A stretch of DNA of 64,000 nucleotides from Nitratidesulfovibrio termitidis HI1. GTDB taxonomy: Bacteria; Desulfobacterota; Desulfovibrionia; Desulfovibrionales; Desulfovibrionaceae. The notes beneath the pieces were generated by a model. It saw only the letters and a list, made by a program, of their open reading frames with translations, had not been told where the DNA came from and did not search any database. Of this stretch, positions 27,556 to 38,371 are shown piece after piece. The stretch lies in contig NZ_KI632512.1 of NCBI RefSeq assembly GCF_000504305.1, positions 590,388-654,387 of the forward strand. Reading direction: 5' to 3'. Made by a program: the position numbers and the translations under genes. The stretch's first letter is position 1, and every line of letters starts with the position of its first letter.

Positions 27556-29481
27556 TTACGGCAGGCGCACGTTGACCATCATCCCCTGGTCCTCGTGTTC
27601 CAGGTTGTGGCAGTGGAACAGGAATATCTGCTCGCCGGGGTAGGCGGGGCTGCCGAAGTCCACGTCGGCCAGCACCGTTTCGCCGGGCCACACCAGAACG
27701 GTGTCCTTCAGGCCAAGGTCGGTGGGCAGTCTGCCCGCTGCATCCACGGCCAGGGCGCGCACCTGGGCCGGACTGCCCCGCCGCTCGCGCACCCGCATGA
27801 AGTCCCCATGCAGATGCATGGGGTGCGGCATGCTGCGGGCCGCATTTTCCATGGCCCAGACCTCGCGCTGCCTGTCCGGAACGGTAATGGGAAAATGGTC
27901 CATGGCAAAGGTTTCTCCGGCGATGGTCCAGCGCTTGCCATCGGCTTCCAGCCGCAACACGCGAGTAAAGGCGGAGTGCCCATCCGTGGCCGCATCGGAC
28001 CCGTCCGGAACGGAAAATCTTTCAGGCACCTTGCGGTCGTAGCGTTCCGCGCGATCCACCGATACCTTCAGGATGGGGTAGTCACTGCCTTCGGCTAACC
28101 CAGGGGATTCACCATGCGTACCACTGATTACTGATCCATTGCCGTGTCCCGCGTGTACGCCCTGCCCGCCATGCCCGCCCTGCCCGGAAGCGGAGTCCGT
28201 CACGGCGGGCATGGTGGCGCGGTTCATGCCGTGGGGCATGGACCCGTCGTGGCCCATTTCCATTCCACTCATTCCGCCCGAAGTCATGCCTGCGCCGCCG
28301 TGACCGGCGTGGTCGCCCTGCCCGCTGCCATGTTCCATCTCGTTGTGCATGGGGTCGAAGGGGAGGTTGCGCAGCCACACCTGTTCACCCGGTTCCATGG
28401 CGCGCAGGTCCAGCAGCACCTCCGCCCGCTCTCCCGGCGCCAGGAACAGCCCATCCACCCGGCGTGGCGCGGGCAGGAAACCGCCGTCATTGGCGATCAG
28501 CGTCATGGGTACAAGAGAACCGGCCTTGCCCGTACCGCCGCCTCTCGTGAAGGCCAGATTGAAGATGCGCGCGGTGCTGCCGTTGAGCAGGCGGAACCGG
28601 TACAGCCGGGTGGACGCGGACAACGTGGGCAGGTGCGCACCGTTCACCAGCACCCGGTCGCCTAGATACCCCATGAACAACTCGTCCTCCACAGGGGCAT
28701 AGATCAACCCGCCATCGGGGCCGATGCGCTTGTCCTGCAATACCAGCGGAATGTCGGTGGCCCCCAGGGCCAGATCCAGTTCACGGGCAAAGGCGCGTTC
28801 CTCGTCGTCGCGCACGATGAAAAACGAGGCCAGGCCCAGATAGGCCTGACGCGCCGTGTCGCCGTGCGGGTGCGGATGATACCAGTAGGTGCCTGCCCGG
28901 TTGGTGATGGGGAATGCGTAGTCGTAGTGCTCGCCCGGCCCCACGGCATACATGGGGTGCCCGGCCTGTCCCCACGGGCAATCCACGCCGTGCCAGTGAA
29001 TGATGGTGACCGGGCCGGAGGGGGCACCTGCGTGCCCCCCATGGGAACCGTGGGCGCCTCCGCCGGGTGCCGGACCCAATGACCCAAGGTCGTTGACCAT
29101 TCGCACGGCGAAGTCCTGCCCCTTGTCCAGCACCAACACGGGATTGTGATAGACGCGCCCCTGATGTTCCGCCGTGTAGGACAGCATGGGGCCGCCCGTT
29201 GCGGGCAGCAATCCGGCCTGAAGCGAAGCGGTCAGGGTGAACGGTCCCGTTGGTGCCAGCAGCCCGAACAGCCCGGATTGTCCGGGCAACGGCAGCGGCC
29301 CGCCGGACATCAGGTGCGGCACAGACGCACCGGCCAGGCCCGCCCATGGCGGCAGGACGGAACCGAAGCCAAGCGCCAGAGCCGCTCCACCTGAAAGGCG
29401 CAGGAAATCACGACGACTCAGATGCGTGGCCGTCCTGACACGGCCCGGCCTGAAATGACCGCGATGACTGTTCGTTGACAT
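27556..29481 (-). CDS. Tat-exported multicopper oxidase, CueO/CopA-like
   Basis: 641 residues. A twin-arginine signal (SRRDFLRLSGGAALALGFG) directs folded export. All copper sites of a laccase-type oxidase are visible: IIHWHGVD, TYWYHPHPHGD, HPMHLHGDFM, and the type-1 site FHCHNLEHEDQGMM. A Met/His/Gly-rich insertion (about residues 365-450, for example GMSGMEMGHDGSMPHGMN) resembles the methionine-rich copper-binding region of CueO/CopA, so cuprous oxidase activity in copper defence is likely. The substrate is not proven. The start at 29481 has GGAGG upstream. No copper chaperone or CueR gene is adjacent. Confidence 0.92.
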   Translation of the reverse strand: MSTNSHRGHFRPGRVRTATHLSRRDFLRLSGGAALALGFGSVLPPWAGLAGASVPHLMSGGPLPLPGQSGLFGLLAPTGPFTLTASLQAGLLPATGGPMLSYTAEHQGRVYHNPVLVLDKGQDFAVRMVNDLGSLGPAPGGGAHGSHGGHAGAPSGPVTIIHWHGVDCPWGQAGHPMYAVGPGEHYDYAFPITNRAGTYWYHPHPHGDTARQAYLGLASFFIVRDDEERAFARELDLALGATDIPLVLQDKRIGPDGGLIYAPVEDELFMGYLGDRVLVNGAHLPTLSASTRLYRFRLLNGSTARIFNLAFTRGGGTGKAGSLVPMTLIANDGGFLPAPRRVDGLFLAPGERAEVLLDLRAMEPGEQVWLRNLPFDPMHNEMEHGSGQGDHAGHGGAGMTSGGMSGMEMGHDGSMPHGMNRATMPAVTDSASGQGGHGGQGVHAGHGNGSVISGTHGESPGLAEGSDYPILKVSVDRAERYDRKVPERFSVPDGSDAATDGHSAFTRVLRLEADGKRWTIAGETFAMDHFPITVPDRQREVWAMENAARSMPHPMHLHGDFMRVRERRGSPAQVRALAVDAAGRLPTDLGLKDTVLVWPGETVLADVDFGSPAYPGEQIFLFHCHNLEHEDQGMMVNVRLP

Positions 29482-29554
29482 GGTGCGCCTCCCGGACAGC
29501 AGGGTACAAGAGACAGCGCGTCGTGATCGACGCGCACGGAGGAAACATGGTTCG

Positions 29555-29582
29555 AGAATACGCCTTTCCCACCCTGCCGCAA
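29555..29582 (-). promoter_or_regulatory. Possible promoter of the multicopper oxidase
   Basis: Reading leftwards, TTGCGG and TATTCT are separated by 16 bases, 74 bases before the start. I see no CueR-type dyad with 19-base spacing. Confidence 0.3.
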
Positions 29583-29650
29583 CCCTGGCGGCAAGCATGT
29601 CGTGTGCGCGACCGACGCTGACAGTCACAGTCCGTAACAACCCGATACAG

Positions 29651-29708
29651 CCCCCCACAACGAAAAGCGCCCCGACGCTGGGGTCGGGGCGCTTTTCGTT
29701 GTGGGGGG
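29651..29708. terminator. 26-bp perfect palindrome, bidirectional terminator
   Basis: Left arm 29651-29676 and right arm 29683-29708 are perfectly complementary over 26 bases around the loop gctggg. The arms contain agcgccccgac/gtcggggcgct flanked by AAAA/TTTT tracts, so the inner part works as a terminator in both directions, while the outer cccccc/gggggg ends extend it well beyond normal length. It follows the diguanylate cyclase gene on the minus strand. Confidence 0.85.
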
Positions 29709-29780
29709 ACAGCCCTTCCGGCAGCCACGGCAACGTCGGCATGGCATCAAGGAATACATCAAGCATGGTGGAATGCCGGG

Positions 29781-30881
29781 CTATGCATCGGGCGTCAGCG
29801 CGTCGGCCCCATCCATGATCACCCGAACCCTGTTGCGGCCTTCGCGCTTGGCTTCGTACATGGCCTTGTCGGCCAGGTCGAACAGACTGTCCGTCAGCGG
29901 TTCGGGCATGCCCGGCCTGGCGTGGGCAACGCCCGCGCTCAGGGTTACGCGCACGCCGTGCTCCACCACCTGCCCCTGCCCGTCACGGATGGCAAAGCTG
30001 ACGCCTTCCAAACCGGCGCGCACCGATTCGGCAATCTCGCCAGCCCGTTGCGCGCCCTCGCCGGTGAGCACCAGGGCGAATTCCTCGCCACCAAAGCGCG
30101 CCACCACCGAGGCGCATTCGCCAGCCCCCTCGGCCCGTTCGGCCTCATCACTCAGGCTGCTGTTGCAGTCTTCCACCTTGCGGCGCAGCACCTCGGCCAC
30201 GGTGCGCAGCACCTGGTCGCCGATGCGGTGGCCGTGCTGATCGTTGATGCGCTTGAAGCGGTCCACGTCGAACAGCACCAGCGCCAGGGGGGTGCCGCCC
30301 TTCCAGGCCACCTCGCCCGCCGCCAGCGCCGTGTCGAAGGCGCGCCGGTTGCCAAGGCCGGTGAGCGGATCGGTGACGGTCAGCTCGCCCACCCGGATGG
30401 CGTCGTTGTCCATCTGCTCGCGCACCTCGCTGAAGGTGGCTCGCAACAGGCGCACCACTTCGGTGGGGTCCAGGCCGCTTTCCACGGCGCGCACGCTGTC
30501 CTGCTCCAGTTTGTCCATGTCGCCCCGCCGCTGGTGCAGCATGGTCCGAAATTCGCGGGCCAGACGCTCGGTTTCCTGCAGGGCCTCGCGCATGCGGCAT
30601 TCGTAGGGCTCCACCCGGATATCCCGGTCCGCCCGCAGCACCTTGTGGTAACTCTGATCGCTGAAGTCGCGGCGGTGCAGCACGTCCACCAGCAGTTGCT
30701 GGATGCGGGCCTTCTGGTCGTCGTTCATGGTGCTGAACTCGCCCAGCCCGCGCATATAGAAGATCAGCGTTCGCCACTTGCTGTCGTGCGGCACCCCCGC
30801 GCGATCCAGCATTTCACACAACCGTTCCTCGCCCGAGAAGGTGCACTGTTGACGGGAACAGTTGCAGGTATTGTCAGCCAT
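29781..30881 (-). CDS. Diguanylate cyclase (GGDEF domain) with Cys-rich N-terminus
   Basis: 366 residues, soluble. The N-terminus MADNTCNCSRQQCTFSGEERLC has four cysteines that could hold a metal or Fe-S centre. A helical region (30-190) follows, then a GGDEF domain with TDPLTGLGNRRAF, FDVDRFKRINDQHGH and the active-site ARFGGEEFALVL. An insertion of about 20 residues (SSLSDEAERAEGAGECAS) replaces the usual segment just before the active site, and no RxxD inhibitory site is seen at the expected place. It should make cyclic di-GMP from GTP without product inhibition at a canonical I-site. Confidence 0.92.
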   Translation of the reverse strand: MADNTCNCSRQQCTFSGEERLCEMLDRAGVPHDSKWRTLIFYMRGLGEFSTMNDDQKARIQQLLVDVLHRRDFSDQSYHKVLRADRDIRVEPYECRMREALQETERLAREFRTMLHQRRGDMDKLEQDSVRAVESGLDPTEVVRLLRATFSEVREQMDNDAIRVGELTVTDPLTGLGNRRAFDTALAAGEVAWKGGTPLALVLFDVDRFKRINDQHGHRIGDQVLRTVAEVLRRKVEDCNSSLSDEAERAEGAGECASVVARFGGEEFALVLTGEGAQRAGEIAESVRAGLEGVSFAIRDGQGQVVEHGVRVTLSAGVAHARPGMPEPLTDSLFDLADKAMYEAKREGRNRVRVIMDGADALTPDA

Positions 30882-30971
30882 GGGTGTCTCGTTCCCCGTA
30901 CCGTTGCAAGACACTGTCACGCATCGCCCGGCCGGTACGAAGTTGCACCGTGCGTATGCGCCGCCGCGTGC

Positions 30972-31029
30972 GGGCAACGGCTGTCCGTTGCCCCCCCACA
31001 CGCGGCAGGGGCGGCCTGCTGGCCGCCCC
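30972..31029 (-). terminator. Two tandem hairpins after rpoD
   Basis: gggcaacgg/ccgttgccc (30972-30993) and ggggcggcc/ggccgcccc (31008-31029) are perfect 9-bp stems with four-base loops between the rpoD stop and the cyclase gene. Neither has a T-tract. Confidence 0.45.
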
Positions 31030-31078
31030 CGATATTATCAGCGAATGCGTTGCGCCGCCATGGGGCGACGCGCGAATA

Positions 31079-32843
<1,765 letters not shown>

Positions 32844-32851
<8 letters not shown>

Positions 32852-34643
32852 TCGATCTCCCCAACGTTTCCTGAAGGGCCCGGAGCAATTCAATGCCTGC
32901 GGCAGGGTCGGTGGAAGTCGCCGTCTGGCGAAGGGCGGCCATCATGCTTGATGCGCCGAGTTCCCGTGTGGTCACCGATTCGATGCCGGAAAGCAGATCC
33001 TGCAATTCCTCGAGTTCCTTGTCGCGGGGCGGGACATCGCCCGTCCTGCACCTGATCCAGAATTCCTTTTCGCGTTCCGAAAGATTGGGCAGCAGCTGTT
33101 CCGGCTCTGCGCCGTGGCGGGCCATCTTGGCCCACAGATCCCGTGCCCACGGGCTGGCCAGCACCAGTTCGGCCCCTGCCTCGCGCAGGCGGGCGAAATG
33201 ATGCGGGTAGCGCACCAGAAAGAACATCACCGCCCGGTCGCGCTTGGCGGGGGCATCGCCGCTGGTGTGCACCGCGTCCACCTGGCGTTGCGGCGCGGGG
33301 TTGCGCGCCTCTCGCGCACCGGGGGCGGCAGCCGCCGCGCCCTTGTAGAAATCGCCCGAAAGTCCTTCGCGAATGGCTTCCTCGCGGATGCCAAGGCCGG
33401 AAGCGATGCGCGACAGAAAACGCGATGCCAGCAACTGGCCGTCCGCATGCCCTGCCCCGGCCTGCCGCAGCAGGTTGCGCGACCACTCCAGCGCATCGCC
33501 CGGCGAATAGAGCGTGCGCAGGGTGTCGATGCAGAAATCCAGCCCGTCGGGCGCGCTCTTGCGCAGCGCCTCGAAGGCATCCTTGCCCTGGTCGTGCAGC
33601 AGGCTGTCGATGTCCTCTCCGTCGGGCAGCAGCACCACCTTGCAGCGCATGCCGCGCGTCAGCAGCATTTCGCAGGCGCGCATGGCCGCCTTGCGACCGG
33701 GGTTGTCGCCGTCGAACAGCAGTTCCACCGTGGAGCAGAACCCGCCCAGCCGCTTGACCTGTTCCGGCGTCAGCGCGGTGCCCAGCGCGCCGCAGGCCAT
33801 GTTGTAGCCGTACTGGTGCAGGGTCAGCACGTCCATGTACCCTTCGGTGAGCATGGCCGTCTTGTGCTGGGTCATGGCCCGGCGCGCCTGAAACAATCCG
33901 TAAAGATGCTCGCCTTTCTTGTAGATGGCCGAATCGCTGCTGTTGATGTACTTGGCCTGGTCCTCGTCGGCGATGATGCGTCCGCCAAAGGCGATGACCT
34001 GGCCCGCCAGGTTCTTGATGGGAAAGATCATCCGGCCCCGAAAACGGTCGAACATGCGGCCCGCGTCGTTGCGCGAAAGCAGGCCCGCCTGCGCGGCGTC
34101 CGACTGCTGAAAACCCGCCCGGCGCAGCGCATCCGCCAGGGCCGACCATTCGCGCAGGCTCCAGCCCAGTTCGAAGGAATTCACGATCTCCGGCGAAAGC
34201 TGGCGGCGCGCGATGTAGTCGCGGCATTCCTGACCGGCGGGAATGGTCAGGTTGCGCCGAAAATGTTCACGCGCCACGTCGTACATGCGCAGGCACTGCC
34301 GCTTGAACGACTGTTCGCGCTGTACCTTGGGGTCCGGCTTCCAGTCGTCTTCCAGCGAAACCCCCGCCTCTTCGGCCAGGGCTTCCAGCGTTTCGCGAAA
34401 CTCCAGCCCGTGGATGCGCCCGTAAAAATCGAAAATGTCGCCCGAAGCCTGGCAGCCGAAGCAGTAGAAAAATCCTTCCTCCTCGTTGATGGAGAAGGAA
34501 GGCTTGGTCTCCTGGTGGAACGGGCACGGGGCCATCCAGCGCGGGCCGCCGGTATGGCGCAACTCGACGTAGCGGCGCGCCACCTCCACGAGGTTCAGGC
34601 GGGCCTTGATGGCCTGCACGACCGAGCCGTCCCTGCGTTTCAT
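32844..34643 (-). CDS. dnaG: DNA primase
   Basis: 599 residues. The N-terminal zinc-binding domain has [13 protein letters not shown] and [15 protein letters not shown]. The TOPRIM/RNA polymerase core includes [33 protein letters not shown] and the DGD metal site [13 protein letters not shown]. The C-terminal helicase-binding domain is present. It makes RNA primers at the replication fork. Its last codons overlap the rpoD start by eight bases. Confidence 0.98.
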
Positions 34644-34738
34644 GCCGCCGTTCCGGTGTTCCGGGTGCGCAAAAGGGAGGACCGCGTGGTGCGCGGGCCG
34701 CCCTGCTCCATTTTCACCGTGTTCTGCAACTGGACCAG

Positions 34739-37183
34739 CTACTTCAATTCGATGATGGTCATACCGTCGCCGCCCTGGTCTTCCGGAGCCAGGGCAAACG
34801 ACCGTACGGCCGGGAATGACTTCAGGAACGCGTGAATTTCCTTGCGCAGGGCCCCTGTGCCGCGACCGTGGATGGCCTCCACCGCCGACATGCCCGCGAG
34901 CAGGGCCTTGTCCAGCGCACGTGAAAGTTCGCTTACGGCAACATCAGCACGCATTCCGCGCAAGTCAACCCTCATGGACGCGGTTGCATCGGAAATGGTG
35001 CGGGTCACCGCGCCAACGACCACACGAGGCTTTTCGTCCAATGCGGCCAGGTCTTTAGCCTCGGCCCACATGGTCACCCCGCTCAGGTCCACGCGCACCC
35101 TGCCGCGCCGGGCATCCACCTCGACCACCGTGCCCTTCTTGCCCCACGGCACGTAGCGCACGGCCTGCCCGGTGCGCAGTGTTTCCACCTGCAACGCGGG
35201 GGCCTGCGGCGCATCGTCGGCGCCCGGCATGCCGTCGGCATCGCCGTTGCCCGCGGCACCGGAAACCAGCCGGGCGCGGGTTTCCGCAAGGGCCTTCAGG
35301 GCCTGCTTGTGGCTGACCTTGCCGGACTTCCATTCCTGCAGCACGGTCTTGGCCTGTCCCTGCACGGTTTCGAACAGGGTACGGCGCTCGCGCTCGAAGC
35401 GCTCGTCGAGCTTGGCGCGCTTGTCGCGCAGGCGGACTTCTTCGGCCCGCAGTGAAGAAATTTCGGCTTCGCGCTGCACGGCCAGGGTATTCAGGCGGTC
35501 CACCAGGGCGCTGGTGTCCTCGCCGTCCAGCAACAGGTACTGTTCGGCGCGGCGCAGCACCGCTTCCGGCAGGCCGTGTTCACGGGCCACGTCCAGCGCC
35601 TGGCTGGCCCCCACCTGATCATAGGCCAGGCGGAACAACGGGCGCTTGGTGGCCGGATCGAACAGCACCGAGGCGGCGCGCACCTTGTCGCGGGTCAGGG
35701 CGTAGGCCTTCAGCGCCGGGAAGTGGGTGGCGGCCACCACGGCGGAGCCTGCCTCCATCACCTCGTCCAGCACGGCCTGGGCCAGGGCCGCGCCCTGTGC
35801 CGGGTCCGTGCCCGCGCCGAATTCGTCCAGAATCACCAGCGCGCCAGGACCAAGACGGTCCCACACCCCGCTCAGGTGGCGGATCTGCGCGGTGAAGGTG
35901 GATACGTTGTCCTCAAGGCTCTGCTCGTCGCCGATGAAGGCAAAGATGTCCGTCCAGAACGGCAGCGAACTGCCGGGGCGCACCGGCACGGGCAGCCCGG
36001 CCAGACCCATCAGCGCGATGAGGCCCAGCGTCTTCAGGCACACCGTCTTGCCGCCCGCGTTGCCACCGCTGATGACAAGGCCGAGCTGACCGGGCAGCAG
36101 TTCGATGTCCACAGCCTGCGGACCATGCTGCGTCACCTGTCCGGTGGCGGACTTGCCGCGCGAGGCGCTAGGGGCAGACTGGGCGGCGTGGGCAGCAGAT
36201 GCACCGCCCTTCTCGCCGCGCGCGGCGGCCAGAGCCAGCAGCGGATGGCGAGCGCCCAGCAGCGAAACATGACCGCCCTCGCTGACCGCAACGGTCCCTG
36301 AGTCGCCGGTTTCCTCGAACCGGGCAGACAGGACGCAGCGCGCGCACAGCACGTCGCCCTCCACCAGCAGGTCGTAGGCGCCGCGCACGGCAGCCAGTTC
36401 GTCGCGGACGAGGTCGGTGAGATAGCGCAACACCTTGCGCTCTTCCTCGCGTTCCTCGCGCTTCAGCTCCTGCAGGCCGTTGTTCAGCTCCACCAGGAAC
36501 ATGGGCTCGAAATAGCAGGTTTCGCCGGTCTGCGAATAATCGTGGATGATGCCCTGCAGGCGCCCCTTGAAGTTGGACTTCAGCGGCAGCACGTACCGGT
36601 CGGACGAAAGAGTCATGAACTCGTCCTGCAGGTAGTGGCCAATGTTGTAGCGCTGGGCGTATTCCTTGACCTTGCGGGTGCACTGCTGGTGGATGCGGCG
36701 GATTTCGCCGCGCACCAGCGAAAGTTCGGGCGAGCTTTCGTCGCGCAGCATCCCGTCGTCGGACACGCAGCGGTCAAGGCCGGACACGGTGCGCTGCGGC
36801 AGCGGGTGGCTGTCCACAAGCGCCGTCAGCAGATCCCAGCGACCGCCGGTGGACTGCCCCTCGCGGATGGACACGGCCAACTTGCGGGCCAGCCCCAACG
36901 TCTGGCGCAGGGCCCACAGCGCGTCGAGGTCCAGCACGGTGGCCGGGGCGTCCAGCGCGCGGAACACGCCGTCCAGCGGAGGGAAGGAAGAAAGGCGAAA
37001 GCCCGTGTGCCCGGCCCAGCGCCGCGCCTCGTCGAACAGGGCGGCGGCATGGCGCACGGCGTCGATGCCGGTCAGCGGGCGTACGGCAAGGGCCGCTTCC
37101 GCTCCGGCTTCGGAAACGCACAATCCGGCAAGATGCGTGAGCACCTTGCCGAATTCCAGCACCTGAAGGCTGCGGGATTCCAT
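34739..37183 (-). CDS. mutS2: Endonuclease MutS2
   Basis: 814 residues, full length. The core ATPase carries SGGNAGGKTVCLKTLGLIAL and the Walker B/dimer segment LVILDEFGAGTDPAQGAALA, then VAATHFPALKAYA. The C-terminal Smr nuclease domain is DLRGMRADVAVSELSRALDK with the motif HGRGTGALR. MutS2 proteins suppress recombination or rescue collided ribosomes. A Gly/Ala-rich insertion (EKGGASAAHAAQSAPSASRG) lies in the middle. The start is eight bases after the yqeY stop, so the two are probably co-transcribed. Confidence 0.97.
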   Translation of the reverse strand: MESRSLQVLEFGKVLTHLAGLCVSEAGAEAALAVRPLTGIDAVRHAAALFDEARRWAGHTGFRLSSFPPLDGVFRALDAPATVLDLDALWALRQTLGLARKLAVSIREGQSTGGRWDLLTALVDSHPLPQRTVSGLDRCVSDDGMLRDESSPELSLVRGEIRRIHQQCTRKVKEYAQRYNIGHYLQDEFMTLSSDRYVLPLKSNFKGRLQGIIHDYSQTGETCYFEPMFLVELNNGLQELKREEREEERKVLRYLTDLVRDELAAVRGAYDLLVEGDVLCARCVLSARFEETGDSGTVAVSEGGHVSLLGARHPLLALAAARGEKGGASAAHAAQSAPSASRGKSATGQVTQHGPQAVDIELLPGQLGLVISGGNAGGKTVCLKTLGLIALMGLAGLPVPVRPGSSLPFWTDIFAFIGDEQSLEDNVSTFTAQIRHLSGVWDRLGPGALVILDEFGAGTDPAQGAALAQAVLDEVMEAGSAVVAATHFPALKAYALTRDKVRAASVLFDPATKRPLFRLAYDQVGASQALDVAREHGLPEAVLRRAEQYLLLDGEDTSALVDRLNTLAVQREAEISSLRAEEVRLRDKRAKLDERFERERRTLFETVQGQAKTVLQEWKSGKVSHKQALKALAETRARLVSGAAGNGDADGMPGADDAPQAPALQVETLRTGQAVRYVPWGKKGTVVEVDARRGRVRVDLSGVTMWAEAKDLAALDEKPRVVVGAVTRTISDATASMRVDLRGMRADVAVSELSRALDKALLAGMSAVEAIHGRGTGALRKEIHAFLKSFPAVRSFALAPEDQGGDGMTIIELK

Positions 37184-37191
37184 GTAAGGGA

Positions 37192-37638
37192 CTACCCCGC
37201 CAGGCGCGCGCGAACGGTGGCGGAAAGCGCCTTGCCGTCCACCCGGCCCTTGTGGGCGTTCATGATGGCCTGCATCACCCGGCCCATGTCCTGCGGACCC
37301 TTGGCGCCGGTTTCGGCAATGGCGGCATCGATGGCGGCGGCAAGTTCGTCGCCTTCCAGCGGGGTGGGCATGTATTCGCGCAGGATGACCAGTTCCGCCT
37401 GTTCCTTGTCGGCCAGGTCGGTGCGATTGGCGGCGGTGAACTGCTCGATGGAATCCTGACGCTGCTTGGCCTGCTTCAGCACCACGTCCAGCAGTTCCGC
37501 CTCAGTCACCGGGCGCATCAGCTCGACCTGCATGTTCTTGGCGGCGGTCTTCAGCATGCGCAGCACGCCCAGGCGCACCGCGTCCTTGGCCTTGTAGGCC
37601 GACACGTAGTCCTTCTCGATGCGTTCGGAAAGATTCAT
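37192..37638 (-). CDS. yqeY: YqeY/GatB-tail domain protein
   Basis: 148 residues of the YqeY family, related to the tail domain of GatB that binds tRNA in amidotransferases. It begins MNLSERIEKDYVSAYKAKDA and contains LREYMPTPLEGDELAAAI, typical of the family. The function of stand-alone YqeY is not established; tRNA-dependent amidation or quality control is suspected. The ATG at 37638 is preferred over a GTG nine bases upstream. Located between rpsU and mutS2, a conserved neighbourhood. Confidence 0.93.
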   Translation of the reverse strand: MNLSERIEKDYVSAYKAKDAVRLGVLRMLKTAAKNMQVELMRPVTEAELLDVVLKQAKQRQDSIEQFTAANRTDLADKEQAELVILREYMPTPLEGDELAAAIDAAIAETGAKGPQDMGRVMQAIMNAHKGRVDGKALSATVRARLAG

Positions 37639-37683
37639 GGGTGCCACCAGAGCGAAAGAATGGGGTTCCGGAAATACGGAATA

Positions 37684-37714
37684 CGGGAAACCCGGAAGAC
37701 CTCCGGGTTTCCCG
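37684..37714 (-). terminator. Hairpin between rpsU and yqeY
   Basis: cgggaaacccgga and tccgggtttcccg form a perfect 13-bp stem with a five-base loop. On the minus strand it is followed by the T-rich tattccgtatttcc. It probably terminates or attenuates rpsU transcription before yqeY. Confidence 0.7.
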
Positions 37715-37768
37715 TTCCAGGCATGTCGCGGCTGCGTATGGGGCGGTGCCCCGCGCAGGCGAAGCGGC

Positions 37769-37972
37769 TTAGGCCATGTTCATCTTCCTGATCTTCTTCA
37801 GGAGACGCTTGCGGGCGGCCGCCTTCTTCTTCTTGCGCATCACGCTGGGCTTTTCGTAGTGCTGACGCTTCTTCATTTCGGAAAGAACGCCGGCCTTTTC
37901 GACCTGCTTCTTGAAGCGACGCAGCGCGATGTCGAAGTTGTATTCGTCGTCGTTAAGATACACACCGGGCAA
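37769..37972 (-). CDS. rpsU: 30S ribosomal protein S21
   Basis: 67 residues, a standard S21: [20 protein letters not shown], then [20 protein letters not shown] and the basic tail. The start is a rare TTG at 37972: this is exactly where the family begins, and a near-perfect Shine-Dalgarno (AGGGGGTGAT) ends a few bases upstream. Other in-frame codons upstream lack both features. S21 binds near the anti-Shine-Dalgarno region and helps initiation. Confidence 0.96.
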   Translation of the reverse strand: MPGVYLNDDEYNFDIALRRFKKQVEKAGVLSEMKKRQHYEKPSVMRKKKKAAARKRLLKKIRKMNMA

Positions 37973-38053
37973 AGAAATCACCCCCTTCGCCAGAAATCCC
38001 CTTGCGGGGTGGGTGCGAACGGGTTGTTTACACCGCCCGAGCGCAAAAGGCAA

Positions 38054-38106
38054 GCCCTGTCCGAACCCGTCAGGAATCAACCTGACTGGGCCATGCCGGA
38101 CAGGGC
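38054..38106 (-). terminator. Nested hairpin in the rpsU leader / after the 62-residue gene
   Basis: gccctgtccg and cggacagggc form a 10-bp outer stem enclosing tcagg/cctga. It lies between the small membrane protein gene and rpsU. It could terminate the former or be an RNA structure in the S21 leader. Confidence 0.4.
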
Positions 38107-38167
38107 CGAAAAAGAACCCGTTGGCGGCACCGCGCAAGGCGGCCGGTAACGGGTGGAAAGCTGGCGC

Positions 38168-38356
38168 CTAGTGATGCCCCTCGGAATGACAGCCACCCTT
38201 GCAGGTTTCCAGCACCGACTTGAGGATCACGTAGCCCACGCCGCTGCAGATCACGAACAGGACGGCGTACAGCACTCCGAAGAAGATGGAATGGTCGGGC
38301 ATCCACCACGGAATGTCCTGCGGCAGGGGGCTGTGAATGGTTTCACCGTGCAACAT
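38168..38356 (-). CDS. 62-residue single-pass membrane protein
   Basis: A small protein with an excellent ribosome site (GGAGGAAC). One transmembrane helix spans about residues 25-46 (IFFGVLYAVLFVICSGVGYVI). The N-terminal part is Trp/Pro-rich and the C-terminus has Cys and His residues (ETCKGGCHSEGHH), possibly binding metal or haem. It resembles small membrane proteins seen in related sulfate reducers; the function is unknown. It lies 15 bases after the HU stop on the same strand, so is likely co-transcribed with HU. Confidence 0.75.
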   Translation of the reverse strand: MLHGETIHSPLPQDIPWWMPDHSIFFGVLYAVLFVICSGVGYVILKSVLETCKGGCHSEGHH

Positions 38357-38371
38357 GTTGTTCCTCCGACC

